From Lutjanus erythropterus (lineage: Eukaryota > Chordata > Actinopteri > Lutjaniformes > Lutjanidae): a DNA stretch of 64,000 nucleotides. The DNA is taken from contig CM034607.1 of NCBI GenBank assembly GCA_020091685.1, positions 18,591,221 through 18,655,220 on the forward strand, written 5' to 3'. Of the stretch, positions 11,880 through 24,019 are shown one piece after another. Within the stretch, counting starts at the first letter, position 1, and each line of letters opens with the position of its first letter. Under the pieces are notes generated by a model. It searched no databases. It worked only from the letters and a program-made list of their open reading frames with translations, and was not told the DNA's origin. The translations under genes and the position numbers were made by a program.

Positions 11880-12055
11880 CATAAAAACACACACCTCACC
11901 GAGGAGCCACACACCTTCCATTTCTCCCCCGGCGAGAGGTTTGACAGGACCTGAGGTGAGGAGAAGGGGAGAGAGGGGGAGGAGGAGGAGGGGGAGCGAG
12001 CGGCGAGAAGATGAGAGAGCGAGTGTTCCAAGTCCTTTAACAACAGAGCGGCTAA
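11880..12055. repeat. Purine-rich patch
   Basis: GAGGAG, GGGGAG and GAGAGA runs dominate the plus strand from about 11935 to 12030. A 123-codon minus-strand frame across it is driven by the biased composition (Ser/Leu/Pro-rich) and is rejected as a gene. Confidence 0.5.
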
Positions 12056-12335
12056 AATGAAACAAGATGTTTTCCCTTGACGGCCAAGCTCTGTTTTAGT
12101 GAAGGCGGGAAGCAGCTGTTGAACTGGAGCCCCAAAAGAAAAGAAGCCACAATAGAAAGCATCACCATTCCTCAGAAACCCGCTCCTCATTCAGGTCAGC
12201 GAAAAAAGCTAATGGAAAAACTCTTGACCCAGACGAGAACACAAATTGACTTTCTGAGTCAAATGAATGTCAAGGGTCATTACGTCTCATCTTTCCGGGA
12301 CAGAAAAGCATAAAATATGATGTTCTGGATTTGAA
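12056..12335. promoter_or_regulatory. Candidate conserved regulatory block
   Basis: Low-repeat sequence with an AP-1-type TGAGTCA (12255-12261) and a nuclear-receptor half-site-like CAAGGGTCA (12271-12279) within 25 bp. The plus-strand 78-codon frame has no recognisable domain. Function is inferred from composition and motif clustering only. Confidence 0.33.
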
Positions 12336-12594
12336 ATCTCTTGTAAAGTAAAAAAAAATAGGATGTCTTTGAACTGACAACAACTCACAAGTAAAACCAT
12401 GTCGTAAAGCATGTAGAACACACACACCAGCACACATACAGAACATCACAAACACACACTCGCACTCTGATGTGATGCAACTCCCACATATGAGTTGAAT
12501 TCAGCATGTGGGATGGAGAGTTGAATGATATAATTGCCACCAGATGTAACGGCCTGTCGAGCAGCAAGTTCTGGTTTCTAAATAAACAGGCTTT

Positions 12595-12790
12595 TATGAC
12601 TCATAGCTTCATAGTGGTGACGGAGCTCCGGTTTCCCCCTGTTGAAACACAAATAAATAATCAAGCGCACCCCCTCAACGTTCCACCATTACCGTTTTGT
12701 TCTTGGCGAGTTGTCGCAGGAGAGTGTATGGTTCGCATTAGCCTGAGAGCAAAGAGTGAAATGTTCAGCCCTTTTCAATATGGGTCAGTA
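12595..12790. promoter_or_regulatory. Candidate conserved regulatory block
   Basis: Balanced composition between AT-rich neighbours, with words such as ATGACTCAT (AP-1-like, 12596-12604) and CAAATAAATAATCAAG. The overlapping 135-codon frame (12506-12913) shows no domain and continues into AT-rich DNA with Phe-rich translation, so it is not called. Confidence 0.28.
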
Positions 12791-12936
12791 TATTGTTTTA
12801 TTTTTTGCCATGATCTTACAAACACAATGCATTTTGCTTTTTCTAACACTTTTTTATTTTATACGTGTGTGGAAGTTCAGTTTAAAATTCCTCTACAAAA
12901 ACATAATAGGTAATTTTGACAATTCTAGCGCTATAT

Positions 12937-13349
12937 GATATTTTGATTAAGGTGCCTGTAATAACCATTGGTTAATAGGTAATAAGGATATTATAAGATG
13001 CTTATTAACAATTTCTATGCACAACTCTATTGTGCCTTTATTAGCAGTTAACTATGCATTTTGCATTTAAAGTGTGAACATTGCTCATTAAGGCTTAAAT
13101 ACTCTTAAATGTGCACTTTACTGTACACCTCAGGGCTTTATAAGCATCTTAAGCAGTCCATAAACTTTTAACAAGTTTCTTAAAAAAAATTCTTATAGTG
13201 CTTATAAATGTCTTATAATCTAACAATAAACAGGCTTATTATGTTATTAACAACGCTCATATAGTCATATTAACATTAATAAGCATCTGAAAGCCTTTTT
13301 ATTCATTAATTAATACTTAATACAGGCTCCTTAATATAGAGTGTTACCT
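12937..13349. mobile_element. AT-rich MITE with inverted ends
   Basis: The left end ATTAAGGTGCCTGTAATAA (12947-12965) pairs with the reverse complement of the right end, ATTAAGGAGCCTGTATTAA. The right terminus reads AGAGTGTTACCT, a terminus I recognise from a very common teleost DNA element. The interior contains repeated TTATAA and CTTATAAG-type words. No coding content. Confidence 0.7.
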
Positions 13350-13441
13350 ATAAGTTAAGTAATAATGTACTTATTTTGAAAACACACACATTTATACATA
13401 ATTGCAGAAATAAATACTGATCCAAACATCACAGAACCTAA

Positions 13442-13610
13442 AGGGTTACATTTTGGAAAGTAAGCATATTCACTTTCTTGCCGAGAGTTAGATCAGAAGA
13501 TTGATAGCACTTTCATGTCAGCATGCTAATGCATGCTAAAGCCTTAGCTTAGCACAGACTGGAAACAGGAAGACAGCTAGTCTGGTTCTGTCCAAAGGGG
13601 CTGAAGATAC
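13442..13610. mobile_element. Teleost repeat fragment, GCCGAGAGTTAGAT family
   Basis: The ordered words TTTCTTGCCGAGAGTTAGAT, AGCTTAGCACAGACTGGAAA and CAGCTAGTCTGGTTCTGTCC match, from memory, an abundant percomorph interspersed repeat. The element at 40207-40613 appears related. A palindrome AGCATGCTAATGCATGCT lies at about 13521-13538. It is a fragment; its second end is not visible. Confidence 0.65.
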
Positions 13611-13850
13611 TTAAAGGGACAGTTCACCCCTAAATCAAAAATATATTATTTTCCTCTTACCTGTAGGACTTCTCATCCATCTCTCTACTCATCCTGTTCA
13701 TTTTAATGTGAGTTGCCAAATTTTGGAGACATTATCTGTAGAGACGACTGCAGTCTTCTCTGGAATATAATGTAACTCACACCAAAACTAGAGAGATGGA
13801 TAAACAGCACTGAACGGTCCCTTTGTTACCCAGGGTTGTAACTTCCTGGA
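13611..13850 (+). mobile_element. Teleost repeat fragment, AGGGACAGTTCACCCC family
   Basis: Begins with TTAAAGGGACAGTTCACCCC and continues with TTTTCCTCTTACCTGTAGGA, then AGACGACTGCAGTCTTCTCT, an order known from an abundant teleost repeat. It abuts the preceding fragment. The right limit is approximate. Confidence 0.65.
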
Positions 13851-14374
13851 GTCTTGTCACTGTGTGGCGTGTTTCCCACAATGTCAAACTTTATAAGTCA
13901 GCCATGACTAATATTTTTTATCACATGGAAAACACCTCATGGTTTCTAAGCCAAACTCACGTTCATGTTTTGAGGGCTGCAGACAACACGGGGAGCTGAA
14001 AGAACACAACGCGGCTGCAGGCGTTTAAACCTGCAGATGTACACATCTCTGCTATTGGCTCATCCTGCTTTCAGGTGGTTTCTATCAATGACAATGAGCG
14101 TCTTTGTTTACATATCAAGGTTCCTTTACTGAGATAAATGCAGTACGTGAAATCACAGTCTGTCCCCATTTAGAGTAACACAACTCGTGGCCAATTTATT
14201 ATAACAGTTGTACTGTTAAGCAAACACCAGTCTTTCCTTTTCACCCACCCCTCTCATCGCATATGCAATTATCCACTCAGTGTGCTGGGCCCAGTGTCAA
14301 ACCTGCAGTACCCAAGACGTCACGCTCACATTAGCCAGTGTGTGTGTCAGCAGTCAGTCCTTTTGGGGTCCAGA

Positions 14375-14500
14375 ATGATTGCGGGCACCTCTTCTCTCGC
14401 CACATGTCGGCAGGTAGAATTTTAATAATTGACGGCCAAATTATAGAGATTCTGCAGAAAGCAGACAGGTTAATAGCCTGCACAGAAGACAGGAGAAAAT
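14375..14500. promoter_or_regulatory. Candidate conserved regulatory block
   Basis: Low-repeat sequence with TTTTAATAATTGACGGCCAA at 14420-14439. Two frames, one per strand, cross it (60 and 89 codons), but both run into a TG tract and lack splice or domain support. Confidence 0.32.
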
Positions 14501-14634
14501 GTGTGTGTGTGTGTATCTGAAAAGCATATGCTCTCTGAGTGTCAAAAGAAGGAGTGAAGAAACATATGGTGGATTGAAGAAACTGCATTAAAGAATACAT
14601 AACAGCCTTTACTTACTCATTCTCTCCATTTAAA

Positions 14635-14800
14635 GAAAAATGCATCCCTTGACCTTGCTAATTGTGAGAGGTTAGCCATGCATTAAACTGATGAGCTGTG
14701 TGGGGGGCAATTTATCATTAGTGCCTCTTTGCATTTCAATGAGGATATAAATTCTAATAAAGCAGTGGCAAATATATAAAATGGAGATATGAAGATGAAT
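14635..14800. promoter_or_regulatory. Candidate conserved regulatory block
   Basis: Contains a nuclear-receptor extended half-site-like TTGACCTTG (14649-14657) followed by GCTAATTGTGAG and GCATTTCAATGAGGATATAA. The sequence is AT-moderate and repeat-free, typical of vertebrate conserved non-coding elements. Conservation is not tested. Confidence 0.35.
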
Positions 14801-15784
14801 TCTATATCAGAGGAGAAAGGAGTAGTAATACGAAAGTAAAGCGAGTATTATACTTTCTACATCCACAAGTATGCAAGGATCTGCTAGATCCTGCCTGATG
14901 TAAAGTTCATTTCGTCTTGCTGATTTATCCATGTGCTCACTATGTTGATGGTGTAGATGGTGTGCATGTGTGGAATGTGTCTTCCAAGCAGACTCCAGAA
15001 AATAGTATAAACAGAACTACTATGTCCACAGCTGTCCATTTCCGTGTCCATTTGGGAGTATAATCCAGGCTAAAGGTTTGAGACATGAGATTTCAGCAGT
15101 TTTATAAGTTTATTGTAGCTGCACTGTGCTACATGGATCTGATGAACGACATCAAGTGTGATGTATGCAGACTGCAAGATGATCACTATCGTCGCATCAC
15201 ATCTATGATGCAAATCAGTATGCAGGATAATGTCATCAGTGTGCATCATCCATCTATTGGTAGACAACAAAGTTAAGCAAGAATTAAGCCCTTGCAATGG
15301 TGGTTTTTATGCGTCTGAAAAAAATCCAAAGAAGAGAAGCGGGAAATGAGGGAAATGTAGTCCTAGTCGTGGCAAGGGAAAAAAAACAACTTAATATTGG
15401 TTGGTATGACATAGGTCATAGCAGCAGCCACACTATGAGATGGTTATGGTAAATTTTTGACACTGTCAGAATTTTGTCCCAGATTATCTTTGGTCAAAAG
15501 GCAGTGAGAACAGATGTTGTTTCTCACAGTGTGATGTAGGAACACAGTTTTGGAGCCTTGACCGATGTCACTGATGTTTTTTTTTTTTTTTTCACATTGG
15601 TCATCTTTCATCTTGGACAGCCCAAAATCATACAGTCTGTAACCAACTTAAGATTTACGGTATTTATTGATAGAATTGGAACATACTTTGTGAGTATATT
15701 TTCATTAGTGTATAATCAACTGAAAACAAGGATTGTCGTGTTTTGTTACACTAGAATGAACCCTCTGTTCCTACAGTAACCCAG
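14801..15784. other. Non-coding stretch, no gene seen
   Basis: Frames at 15070-15297 (minus) and 15085-15276 (plus) lie on opposite strands of the same DNA and lack domains. A T-run of about 16 lies near 15577-15592. Nothing else is supportable. Confidence 0.4.
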
Positions 15785-15975
15785 AACAAACAAACCACAC
15801 ACTCACCGTAGATACTCCCTTTTGCATTTTGTGCCATTTCACCGCCCCCACCGTAGGTTCTGCTACACACTTGGAAGAAGAGACTGAGACAAGGTGTGTG
15901 CAATCTGTAAGCTCACTGCTAGATGCCACTAAATCCTATACATGGATCGTTTAAGCAGTACATATGTGGGTCTTT
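15785..15975. mobile_element. Teleost repeat end (GATGCCACTAAATCC)
   Basis: CTCACTGCTAGATGCCACTA, then AATCCTATACATGGATCGTT, is close to the terminus of an abundant percomorph repeat that I recognise from memory. The opposite end of the same family seems to be at 26643-26720, far away, so these are separate insertions or truncated copies. Confidence 0.55.
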
Positions 15976-18000
15976 GTATGCACGCATGCATGATACAATA
16001 CAATAATGTAAATGTATGTGTGTTCTGAGTGTCTTACTTTATGTACAGAGGGTGGACTGAGCGCACATGTTTTTTTCAACAACACACACCAGTCACATAC
16101 ACTCCAACCTCATTACAAACATCCTCGAGTTGGCCCAGTATCCATCTATTTACCTTGCTTATCTTGAAGGTTGTTAAAAAATACAATTTTGCACCTTGCA
16201 TTAGAATACATGTAGTTAGAAAAAAATAAATAAAAACAAATATCTCCTTCTTCATCCTTGCAGTTTTATTGTTCTTTAAATGTGAGTGAAAGCACAAAAA
16301 AACACACAAAAAGAGGACAAATATTAGTCTGCCAGAGACTGGGAAGAAATCCAAACAAAATGAACAAACACACCTTTTCTCCGACTACAAAAGACTGTCA
16401 TCATTATCAGTATTGACAGATTCCAAAACATGTTCACAAAAAAATAACGACAGTCGCATCTACTTTCTATGCATTGGGTGCAATCCACGACACTGTGGCA
16501 GCATTTTCTATGCATGGGTAACAGCCAGGAAGCAATCTTTACTGGTATTGTCGATGCACGCTACTCAAAGGAGAGAAAATCGTTCAGAGGGAGTTGAGAC
16601 CAAAAAAGAAAAAGAAGCCTCTGGCTGGGTGCCTCTAGTCCAAGCAACTTCAGGAGTTGGAGACAACAATAGTTGGACTCAAGCAACAGACATTACATCG
16701 TTTGTATTTATTGATTTGTTGCAGTGACCTAGTTAAAAATTGTGATGCAAATAAAAACTTACAAATAGCTGAAGACACTTTCTTACATTATATATTTTAT
16801 TTCTTTTCATGCTCCGAGGGAAGATGTGTCCTTTGCAGTGGCTACACTGTTTTGTCTGTCAAGTCTACAATTTACAGCTTGTAAATTGCTTCATTTTAGC
16901 CTTTTGACTGTAAAATGAAACATCTCAAATGAATTGCCTCTTCTAGAGAAAAAAAAAAGGCTTGGTTTTGATTCTGACACATGCAATCACATTAAGAGTG
17001 CACTACTTTCCACCTGTTCAGTCCCTATTCAAGCCTGTCAATTTGGCGAATTTCAAAAGCCTGTTGATTTCATCATAAGCAACGTTTTCCCCCTAAAACT
17101 GCCACTTATCTATCAAGCAAACCTAGAGAGTGGTTAAAAAAAAAACATACAAAAAGATTCACATTCACATGCAGAAGCCACAGATCATTGCTTGGATAAA
17201 AGAACCAGTCACAACTGACAGAAGGTGTAAAAAAATATGAACAAGGACATGATGTCAAAAAGATGTCCCTCAAATATATTGAAGCCACTTATTTATCAAA
17301 TATCTGTTTTTTTAAAGTCAAGGCAATCTTTTCTGTTTGACTTTTCCTCTGTGCTTTGTCGAGCAAAAAAAATATGTTTTTCAGAGCTTATTGTAAATGA
17401 TTAAAGGATGTGAATCACTATTGGCTTAAATGGTGCAGTCGTGAAGGAGAAATCTTTTTGATGTGAAATGGACTGTTTGTCCTTTTCATTTCAAAAAATG
17501 CCAAATAACAAAATAGAAAATAGGAGATGGTTTGTTTTGTAAATATTAATTTTGTTTGTCACCACAGAAAAACTCAGACTCAAATTTAGATCCCACTAAT
17601 GGTGTTGCTCAAGGACGCACAGTCCTCAACACAAACATATTCTCATTGTAATTAACTCCAGTTCTTTCATAACCTACTATACAGAAAACAAACATGGTTG
17701 TATTATATCCTATGAGAGGTTACAGCTCTAATCTTTTTAAATGTATTAAACAATACTAAAATTGCAACCACGTGAATTTGGCTTTTGCTTAATTTTTTGT
17801 GATAAATAATTACACTTAATATGAGGCACATCAGTGCAGTGATACATATCTGTTGTTGAGTATCAGTGAGAGGTGTACTGGACCTTTGTCATCATGTTAA
17901 CGTTTTCAAACAGTTTGTAAGCATTAGCCACCAGAAATATTTGGCTATTATAAAAATATCATGGTTTTTGTTGAAATAAGTGCATTAGTTACATACGTTC
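15976..18000. other. Long AT-rich stretch, no gene seen
   Basis: Frames of 60-104 codons occur (16413-16727 plus is the longest) with no recognisable domains. Short poly-A runs are frequent (16220, 16950, 17138, 17370). No inverted-repeat element could be bounded by eye. Confidence 0.4.
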
Positions 18001-18007
18001 AGGTTTG

Positions 18008-18069
18008 TCTAGGTATGTAAGTTAAGTTATGTAATTCAAGTACATTACTTAACTTACATTACTTAGATA
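18008..18069. repeat. Imperfect palindrome
   Basis: GTAAGTTAAG (18017-18026) and CTTAACTTAC (18048-18057) pair perfectly, and the outer arms extend the stem imperfectly through TCTAGGTAT and ATTACTTAGA. It may be the end of an eroded DNA element. Confidence 0.7.
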
Positions 18070-18143
18070 TGCTATGTACTCATCTTATATATGTTGAAAA
18101 GAAAAGGAAATTTTGAAGATAGTTAATAGACATTGCTGGGAGA

Positions 18144-18303
18144 CCTGTAAAAGCGACATAAATTCATATCATAAGTTAGCTAAAGTGGGCAAACACTAGC
18201 TAACCACTTAGCTAATCTACATCAATAATTAGCTAGCTAATTAGCTAATATTTTGCTAACACTGGATAACTTAAGATGTGACCCTATAAGTCGCTTTTAC
18301 AGG
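18144..18303. mobile_element. GCTAA-rich snap-back MITE, copy 1
   Basis: The ends CCTGTAAAAGCGACATA (18144-18160) and TAAGTCGCTTTTACAGG (18287-18303) are inverted repeats with one mismatch. The interior is dense in GCTAA and TTAGC words and can fold on itself. Flanking sequence on the right (GCTCAACTGGTATTGGAGCA, then AAAAAGGGG) is shared with the copy near 30.9 kb, so the full repeat unit is longer than the inverted core, to about 18390. Confidence 0.8.
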
Positions 18304-18390
18304 AAAAGGAGAAAGTTCACTGAGGTAGCAAGTTTGCTCAACTGGTATTGGAGCACAGAGAAAAAAGGGGCAGGACTTAGGAAGGGTCAG

Positions 18391-18825
18391 TTACTATTAC
18401 TACTAGAGATTACTGCCTAATAATAAAAGTAAATATCGGTTGTAATAAGCTTCTTGCATAAACTACCTATTCACGAAAAAGTGAGTACAGATAGAGAATT
18501 AATGATTCAGGCTAGGGTAAAATTTTGGTCATGGTCACTTAATTAATTCACACAGTTTAACATATGACAAATTGTATATACAAATAAGGTCTTAAATAAA
18601 TAATTATCTTTTTTTCCCTTACCCAATCGGGTCTGCCAGACCGAGGGTGTTGCACACTGTACAGATTTGTGATTTGTGATATATAAATGAAATCTGACTT
18701 GATTTGAAATAAGTATGATGTTGAACCTGTGAGATCAAGCTTAATATGAGAGATAGATCTGGAGTGGGATGACTGTGTGTTAAGTTCAAGGTAAGACAAG
18801 GAGGAAGGAGTGGACATGTCACATA
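18391..18825. other. AT-rich stretch, no gene seen
   Basis: No gene or bounded repeat. Minus-strand frames at 18557-18822 lack domains. Confidence 0.4.
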
Positions 18826-18894
18826 TCAGAGAAACACACCGCAGTTCGTCCTACAGTCAGTGGGATAGTTCCTCCTCATAATTCCAACCTTATT

Positions 18895-19000
18895 ACTTCT
18901 GCCTTCCTCTCCCTCCATCCCTCTCTGCTTTCCCACCTTCAGTAGTGTTTTACCTTCCCATCCTCCCTGCCTCCCCTCCTGTCCTCTCTCTGATACACAA
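18895..19000. repeat. Pyrimidine-rich tract
   Basis: Plus-strand C/T-rich sequence with CTCCCTCC and CCTCCC runs. A second C/T stretch follows near 19060-19200 with TCTCTC runs. Confidence 0.55.
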
Positions 19001-19199
19001 ACAGTACAACAGCTGGAAGTGAATTGCTTCATCCAGGCTTGGCTGGCCACCAACTTTCTCTCTCTGCTATTTTAAGCTCCTACCCCCTTTTTCTCTCTGT
19101 TTCTCTCTCAATTTAGTAGAAAGCATAACAGACACTGACAGATGTTGAATCCCCGCTCTACTCCTTATCCCTCTCTCTCTGTTTGACTCTCTTCTTTCC

Positions 19200-19465
19200 C
19201 CTCGCTCTCTGTTTTATTGGCGAAAATTTGTGCAACAGCCATTGACACAGATGTTGAATGTTGTTCGCAGGACCCAATTCTCCCTCCCCCTCTCCCTCCC
19301 TCAGTCTGCACCTGTGCAGAGTCGGTGCCAAGCTCCTGTTGAGTCTAAATGGGAGGTCCAAACATTCCCGGAGCTTAGCTCATGAAAGCAAATCTCCCAT
19401 TATTATACACTGTATTATGGGCTGTCGCTGGGGCGGCCCTGCTTGGAGAGCCACCAGCAGCTAAA
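19200..19465. promoter_or_regulatory. Candidate conserved regulatory block
   Basis: After the C/T-rich part comes balanced, low-repeat sequence (19300-19460) with CTCCCATTATTATACACTGT and AGCAGCTAAATGATG. The overlapping frames on both strands (67 and 68 codons) show no domain. Confidence 0.28.
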
Positions 19466-19649
19466 TGATGCGAGAGGTCATGTGCATGCAAAGGCATGTA
19501 AATACTCCCAAGTGCATCTGTATGTACATGTATATATACACAGATACACAGCTGACTGTATGACTCTGGCCTGTAATTATATATGACAAATATCTATTTG
19601 TATGCTTCAAGCGTTCTCTCCACACACACATTGATCTAATCATCACACA

Positions 19650-20458
19650 GAAGGATGTTGGTGAGTGGAACCATAAAAGGTTCTTCATCTTGTCCCCATG
19701 GGAGAACCCCTTTTGGTTCCTTGCAGAACCTTTTATAAAGGTCCCACTTGGAACAATTTCAGAGAGTTCTATCTGACTTAAAGGGTTATACTTAAACCAT
19801 CTGTGAAAGGTTTCACTCGGTTCTATCCAGAATATTTCCACCTTCTGAGGAAACTTACAAGAACCTACTGAGGGGGTTCAATTGAGAACCCTTTTATATT
19901 CTAAGGATTTTATCTAGAACTCATCAAGGTTTTTTAAATTAAAAGGCAGGACAGACTCAGGAGGTTCTACCAAGAGTCTTTTTATACTCCAAGGGTTTTA
20001 CCTAGAACCTACCGAGGGGGTTCTACCAAGAACCTTATTTATGTTGCAAGGGCTTTATCTAGAATCTACTGAAGGAGTTGTGATGAGAATCTTTTATACT
20101 ATTGGGATTCTATCAAGAACCCACCAAAGGGCTTCTACCAAGAACTTTTTTTTTTAATACTATGGGTTTTATCCAGAGCACACTCAGGGGGTTCTACCAA
20201 GGGTTTTATCTGGAACCCAACAAAAGGGGTTCTATCAAGAATCCTTTTATATTATGTTACAAAGAACCCTTGCTGAACCCTTGACGAATCCCTGACAAAA
20301 GAGCTCTTCAACAATCCAAGAACTCTTTCTTCCAGAGGGGGCTCTTTGGATGAAAAAGGTTCTTACTTGGAACTTCTAGTCTTCAGTAGCCAATTGTTCT
20401 TGATAGAACCTCAGCCCTTCAGGAAGAACCATCGTGGAAACCTTATTTCTAAGAGCGT
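19650..20458 (+). mobile_element. Element with 56-bp GAACC array, copy 1
   Basis: A run of degenerate units of about 56-58 bp, each with GGTTCTACCAAGAACC and GGGTTTTATCTAGAACC-type words, so each unit is itself partly palindromic. The right end reads GAAACCTTATTTCTAAGAGC. The same interior order and right end recur at 58463-59203, about 39 kb away and in the same orientation. The ends resemble a known teleost DNA-element terminus (ACTCTTAGAAATAAAGGTTC). The 60-codon frame at 20102-20284 is a by-product of the array. Confidence 0.85.
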
Positions 20459-20530
20459 TGCAGACCAGTTGTAGGTTTTGATGTCTATCTTGTCCCTGTT
20501 TTTCTATTGTTTCTCATAATTATAACATGA

Positions 20531-20557
20531 AATTAATTAATTAATTAATTAATTAAT
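20531..20557. repeat. (TTAA)n microsatellite
   Basis: About six and a half TTAA units; the tract is self-complementary. Confidence 0.95.
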
Positions 20558-22385
20558 CTGTTTATTAAAGTCTAATGCCCCCAGAACCCTTTCATTTTCT
20601 CACCTGAGATATTTTAAGCTTTCCTGAAAACTCTCCATCTCAAACTGAACTACAAACATCTCCAGCAGCAGAGGGAAAATCAGTTTCAGGTGTTTGACAG
20701 AAGAATTTTTTTTAGGGCACCGGTGCACAGCTGTGCCTGTTTTAGATGGCAGGAATCAGTTGTTGCTCTTCTTTTTCCTCTTTGACCACAGATTTGATCG
20801 GCTTTCACTTTTTGCCCCCAAATACCTGCTGAGGCATCAAAAAGAAGCAAGTATGATATTTTTAAGTGTGACATTTTAAGACTGATAGAATGACAATGAC
20901 AAATTTAAATGATAGTCTGGAATAAACTCACATTCACTGCAAACATGTGACTGGGTCTGTAGTAGTAATTCAAATTCTCTTTAGTCCCTTTAGTGTTAAA
21001 AGTTGTTTTCTCATGAGAACAAAAATATTGTTGGAACATGAAAAACTATGTTGCTGTAAAGAAACATCTTAGGGGAAGAAGATCAAGAGTATATCATGGG
21101 ACGTTATTGTTGGGTAGGAACTTTTTCCTTCAACAAATTGATCTTTTCCCCAATAACTTGTGTACAGTTGAGTTGAGATTTGTTGGCAAAATACAGTGTG
21201 TGTCCTGTTCACACAGAGTTCAGCAGAGGTTCTGAGTGGTCAAGCTTAGGGCCCTGAAAACTTGGCTTCACACCTTACATTACATATCAACAACTAAATA
21301 AGCAACAACAAAAGTCAAAGTTTGGACAAAACATCCTGAATTACTGTCAAGAGTTTATCACTGCAAAACTCAGCTAATCTGCCTCAGGACTGTGTGGGTG
21401 TTTGACTGACAGTGACCAAATAACCCCACAACTGATTGGTGCATGGAAGTTCATTGCATCACTTCTTCTTAACAGCTCCGTCCACTTCAGACGAGTGAGA
21501 GAAAAACACAAATACAGAAATCTGTCATATGAAGTAAGAAAGAAGCTGATTACAAAAAATATGTTTTCAGGGCTTTTAATGATTTTTTTTTGTTTCTCAA
21601 TACAGATTATCTTCTTTATGATCCCTTTAGCAAACTATTTGTACAACTATTGCTTCTTAAATTCTAAACCATCATAAACCCTTTTGTTTCTTTTCTTTCA
21701 GAGGATACTGAGCCTCCCTCCTTATCTTTCATATCACTTACAGTTTAGGCATCAAATACCTTTAAATGCAGTGACTCTTACATTTTTTTGTACAGTGTCA
21801 CAGGTTGGTAAACTTACACACCAGTAGCTGATTGTTAAGTCCTTTTCTAGGATGTCAAATATGGACATTTTGGGTTGGTAAAGCATCCCGAGCAAAGCAA
21901 AATAATGACAAAATCAGGAAATACAGACAGAGCCTGATACCACAGCCACTACACACTTCCAGTGGGTCATAAGAGATGATCGGAAGGGATTATGTTTATA
22001 TGAGTCTATAAGACCACCTGAATCATTATAGAAGAGCATCCTTAAAATTCACGATTTAAAAACATGTCTATGTCACCACTGTGATAACATAAATATAAAA
22101 ACTTAAACATAACACAATAACAACACAGTTTCATGGCAGCTTGTGAAATACTATAAGAAATTTACTCTATTTAATTTGTGTGCAAGGATAAAAAATTTCC
22201 ATTTTGTCGTGACACTCAGCACGACTTTCATACTTATGTATTAGGAACTGTCATCCTCATACCACAGTCAAGTCAGCAATAATACTTATGTAATGCCTGG
22301 TTACACTTTCAAAATATAGCTTGCTGAGAAACATGTCAAGTGAAGGTTGAAGTTTGGTTAAGGTCTGGCAGCAAAAGTACTTGGT
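20558..22385. other. AT-rich stretch, no gene seen
   Basis: Short frames (62-91 codons) occur, including overlapping opposite-strand pairs at 20686-20879. None shows a domain. Small inverted repeats may exist, but I could not bound an element. Confidence 0.4.
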
Positions 22386-22440
22386 TAGGTTTAGGAAAAA
22401 GATCATGGTTAACCCAAACCATGATCTTTTCCTAAACCTA
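22386..22440. repeat. Strong hairpin
   Basis: The left arm 22386-22410 (TAGGTTTAGGAAAAAGATCA, then TGGTT) pairs with 22417-22440 with one bulged A and a 6-base loop. The word GGTTAGGTTTAGGAAAA is frequent in fish interspersed repeats, so this is probably the fold point of a snap-back element. Confidence 0.85.
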
Positions 22441-23801
22441 GTAACTACCTCCTTAAAATAATCAACACTGACTATTATTCTCCTCGATCCATCCACTCTG
22501 ACCTCCTCTCCTCTCTACACTACATTTGTCCTTATTACTTTGAACGTTGTGTTTACTGTCATGGTAAAAATGACAACTTTTGTCCATGTATAAGAATCTA
22601 TAGATTACATTTCATGACTATTTCACAAACTGCTATAATAGTGAGCTGAATTACAACATGATCCACAAGGTCAACCACTCAGAAGGGAGTGCAGAATCGC
22701 AAAAGGCAAGAACTCTCTTGGTAAATCATATTTAGTTTTATTGCCATAAAACACTGGAACAATCTTCCAACAGAACGAGTAACATCTTCAAATGTTCTTT
22801 CTCCTGTCTGACAAAACTTTGCCTGCTCACACAGCTAACTTGCATTTATAAGTTTGTGTTGGAGAGAGAGGTTTGTATAAAGGCTGGAGAGGTGGAGATG
22901 ATTGTCTGACTGACTACCTTAGTATCTGGGACTCTTTTAATGTCCAATTTTCTTTTAATGCCTAATTCTCTTTTTATTATTCTACCTACCTGCCCTGAAG
23001 CTATGGGTGGGGAAATAGCAATTTGCTAAAACCTGCTAGATTGTCTCTTCTTCTTTTGCATAAGGTTAATGTTCTTTGTGCATTGTCCCTGTTCAAATAA
23101 GGAAACATTTTCAGAGTTTGTCCTGCAAAAAACTTTATGTGCTCTGAAGCAATCATACACAATCCTCAAAAGATTACATATGTCAAGGTGATACATGATA
23201 CAAAACTCTATGTCAGTAAACTTAAAGGTAAAGGAGAGGGCGAGAGACTTTGGGAGTAAATTGAGAGAGTGAGCAAAGAAGAAAGACGTAAAACATTATT
23301 TTCTACTTGTTTCTTAGTGGTTATGTTGTAAAGCACAAATGAACACGCTCACACCTCTGACAACGGCCAGATTTTGTGTGGATACAGCTGAAGCCATCCT
23401 CAGTCTGCTCTGCCTGTGTGCAGTGCCAACCTCAAATGTATATATTTTACAATTTTATAAATGTTTATGAGTTTATCCACTGTTTTTGTTTATGAAACTG
23501 CTAAAAATTCATGGATTCTGTCTATATTTAGCAATGTTAAAGAGCTGCCCACAGCACCTCGTCCTACATTGTGCATATTTTTTTTACAGATTTCTTTTAC
23601 AATACTATTACAAGATATGTGATTTACTGCATGTACGTTGTATGGTTGCCATTGTCTCCCACAGGTAGTGCTTGTTATATGTCAAACTCAAAAATAAGTA
23701 ACAGATGGAAGTGGAGAGAAAAATTAACCATGGAGGAATGGCTGGTACAATGGAGGTAGGAGGGATGGTACAAGTTGAGGATGAAAATGAGCAAAATGTA
23801 A
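22441..23801. other. AT-rich stretch, no gene seen
   Basis: No bounded repeat or gene. Frames at 23486-23759 are short and lack domains. A GA-rich patch occurs at 23225-23290. Confidence 0.4.
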
Positions 23802-23808
23802 TGTGTGT

Positions 23809-23855
<47 letters not shown>
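23802..23855. repeat. (TG)n microsatellite
   Basis: A TG tract with one TATG interruption near 23812. Long frames through it on both strands (up to 188 codons) are artefacts of the tract plus the C/T-rich downstream DNA. Confidence 0.97.
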
Positions 23856-23858
<3 letters not shown>

Positions 23859-24019
23859 CGAGGGAGAAGAGTTCGGGGAGAGATGGAGAGAGGAAAGGAT
23901 GGAGAGGAGCGTGATAGCTGAAAATGAGTGTGAAACAGATCGGAGGCTGTGTGCAGAAGCAGCAGATGGACTGGGGAGCAGCAGAGCGAGGCGGAGGAAC
24001 ACAGCCTTTGTTCTCCCTG

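Noticed and set aside
11819-12190. 123-codon minus-strand frame
   Set aside because: Ser/Leu/Pro-rich, created by a purine-rich plus strand; other frames overlap it.
14338-14520. 60-codon plus-strand frame with a protein-like centre
   Set aside because: It runs into a TG tract, has a competing minus-strand frame, and reads better as a regulatory block.
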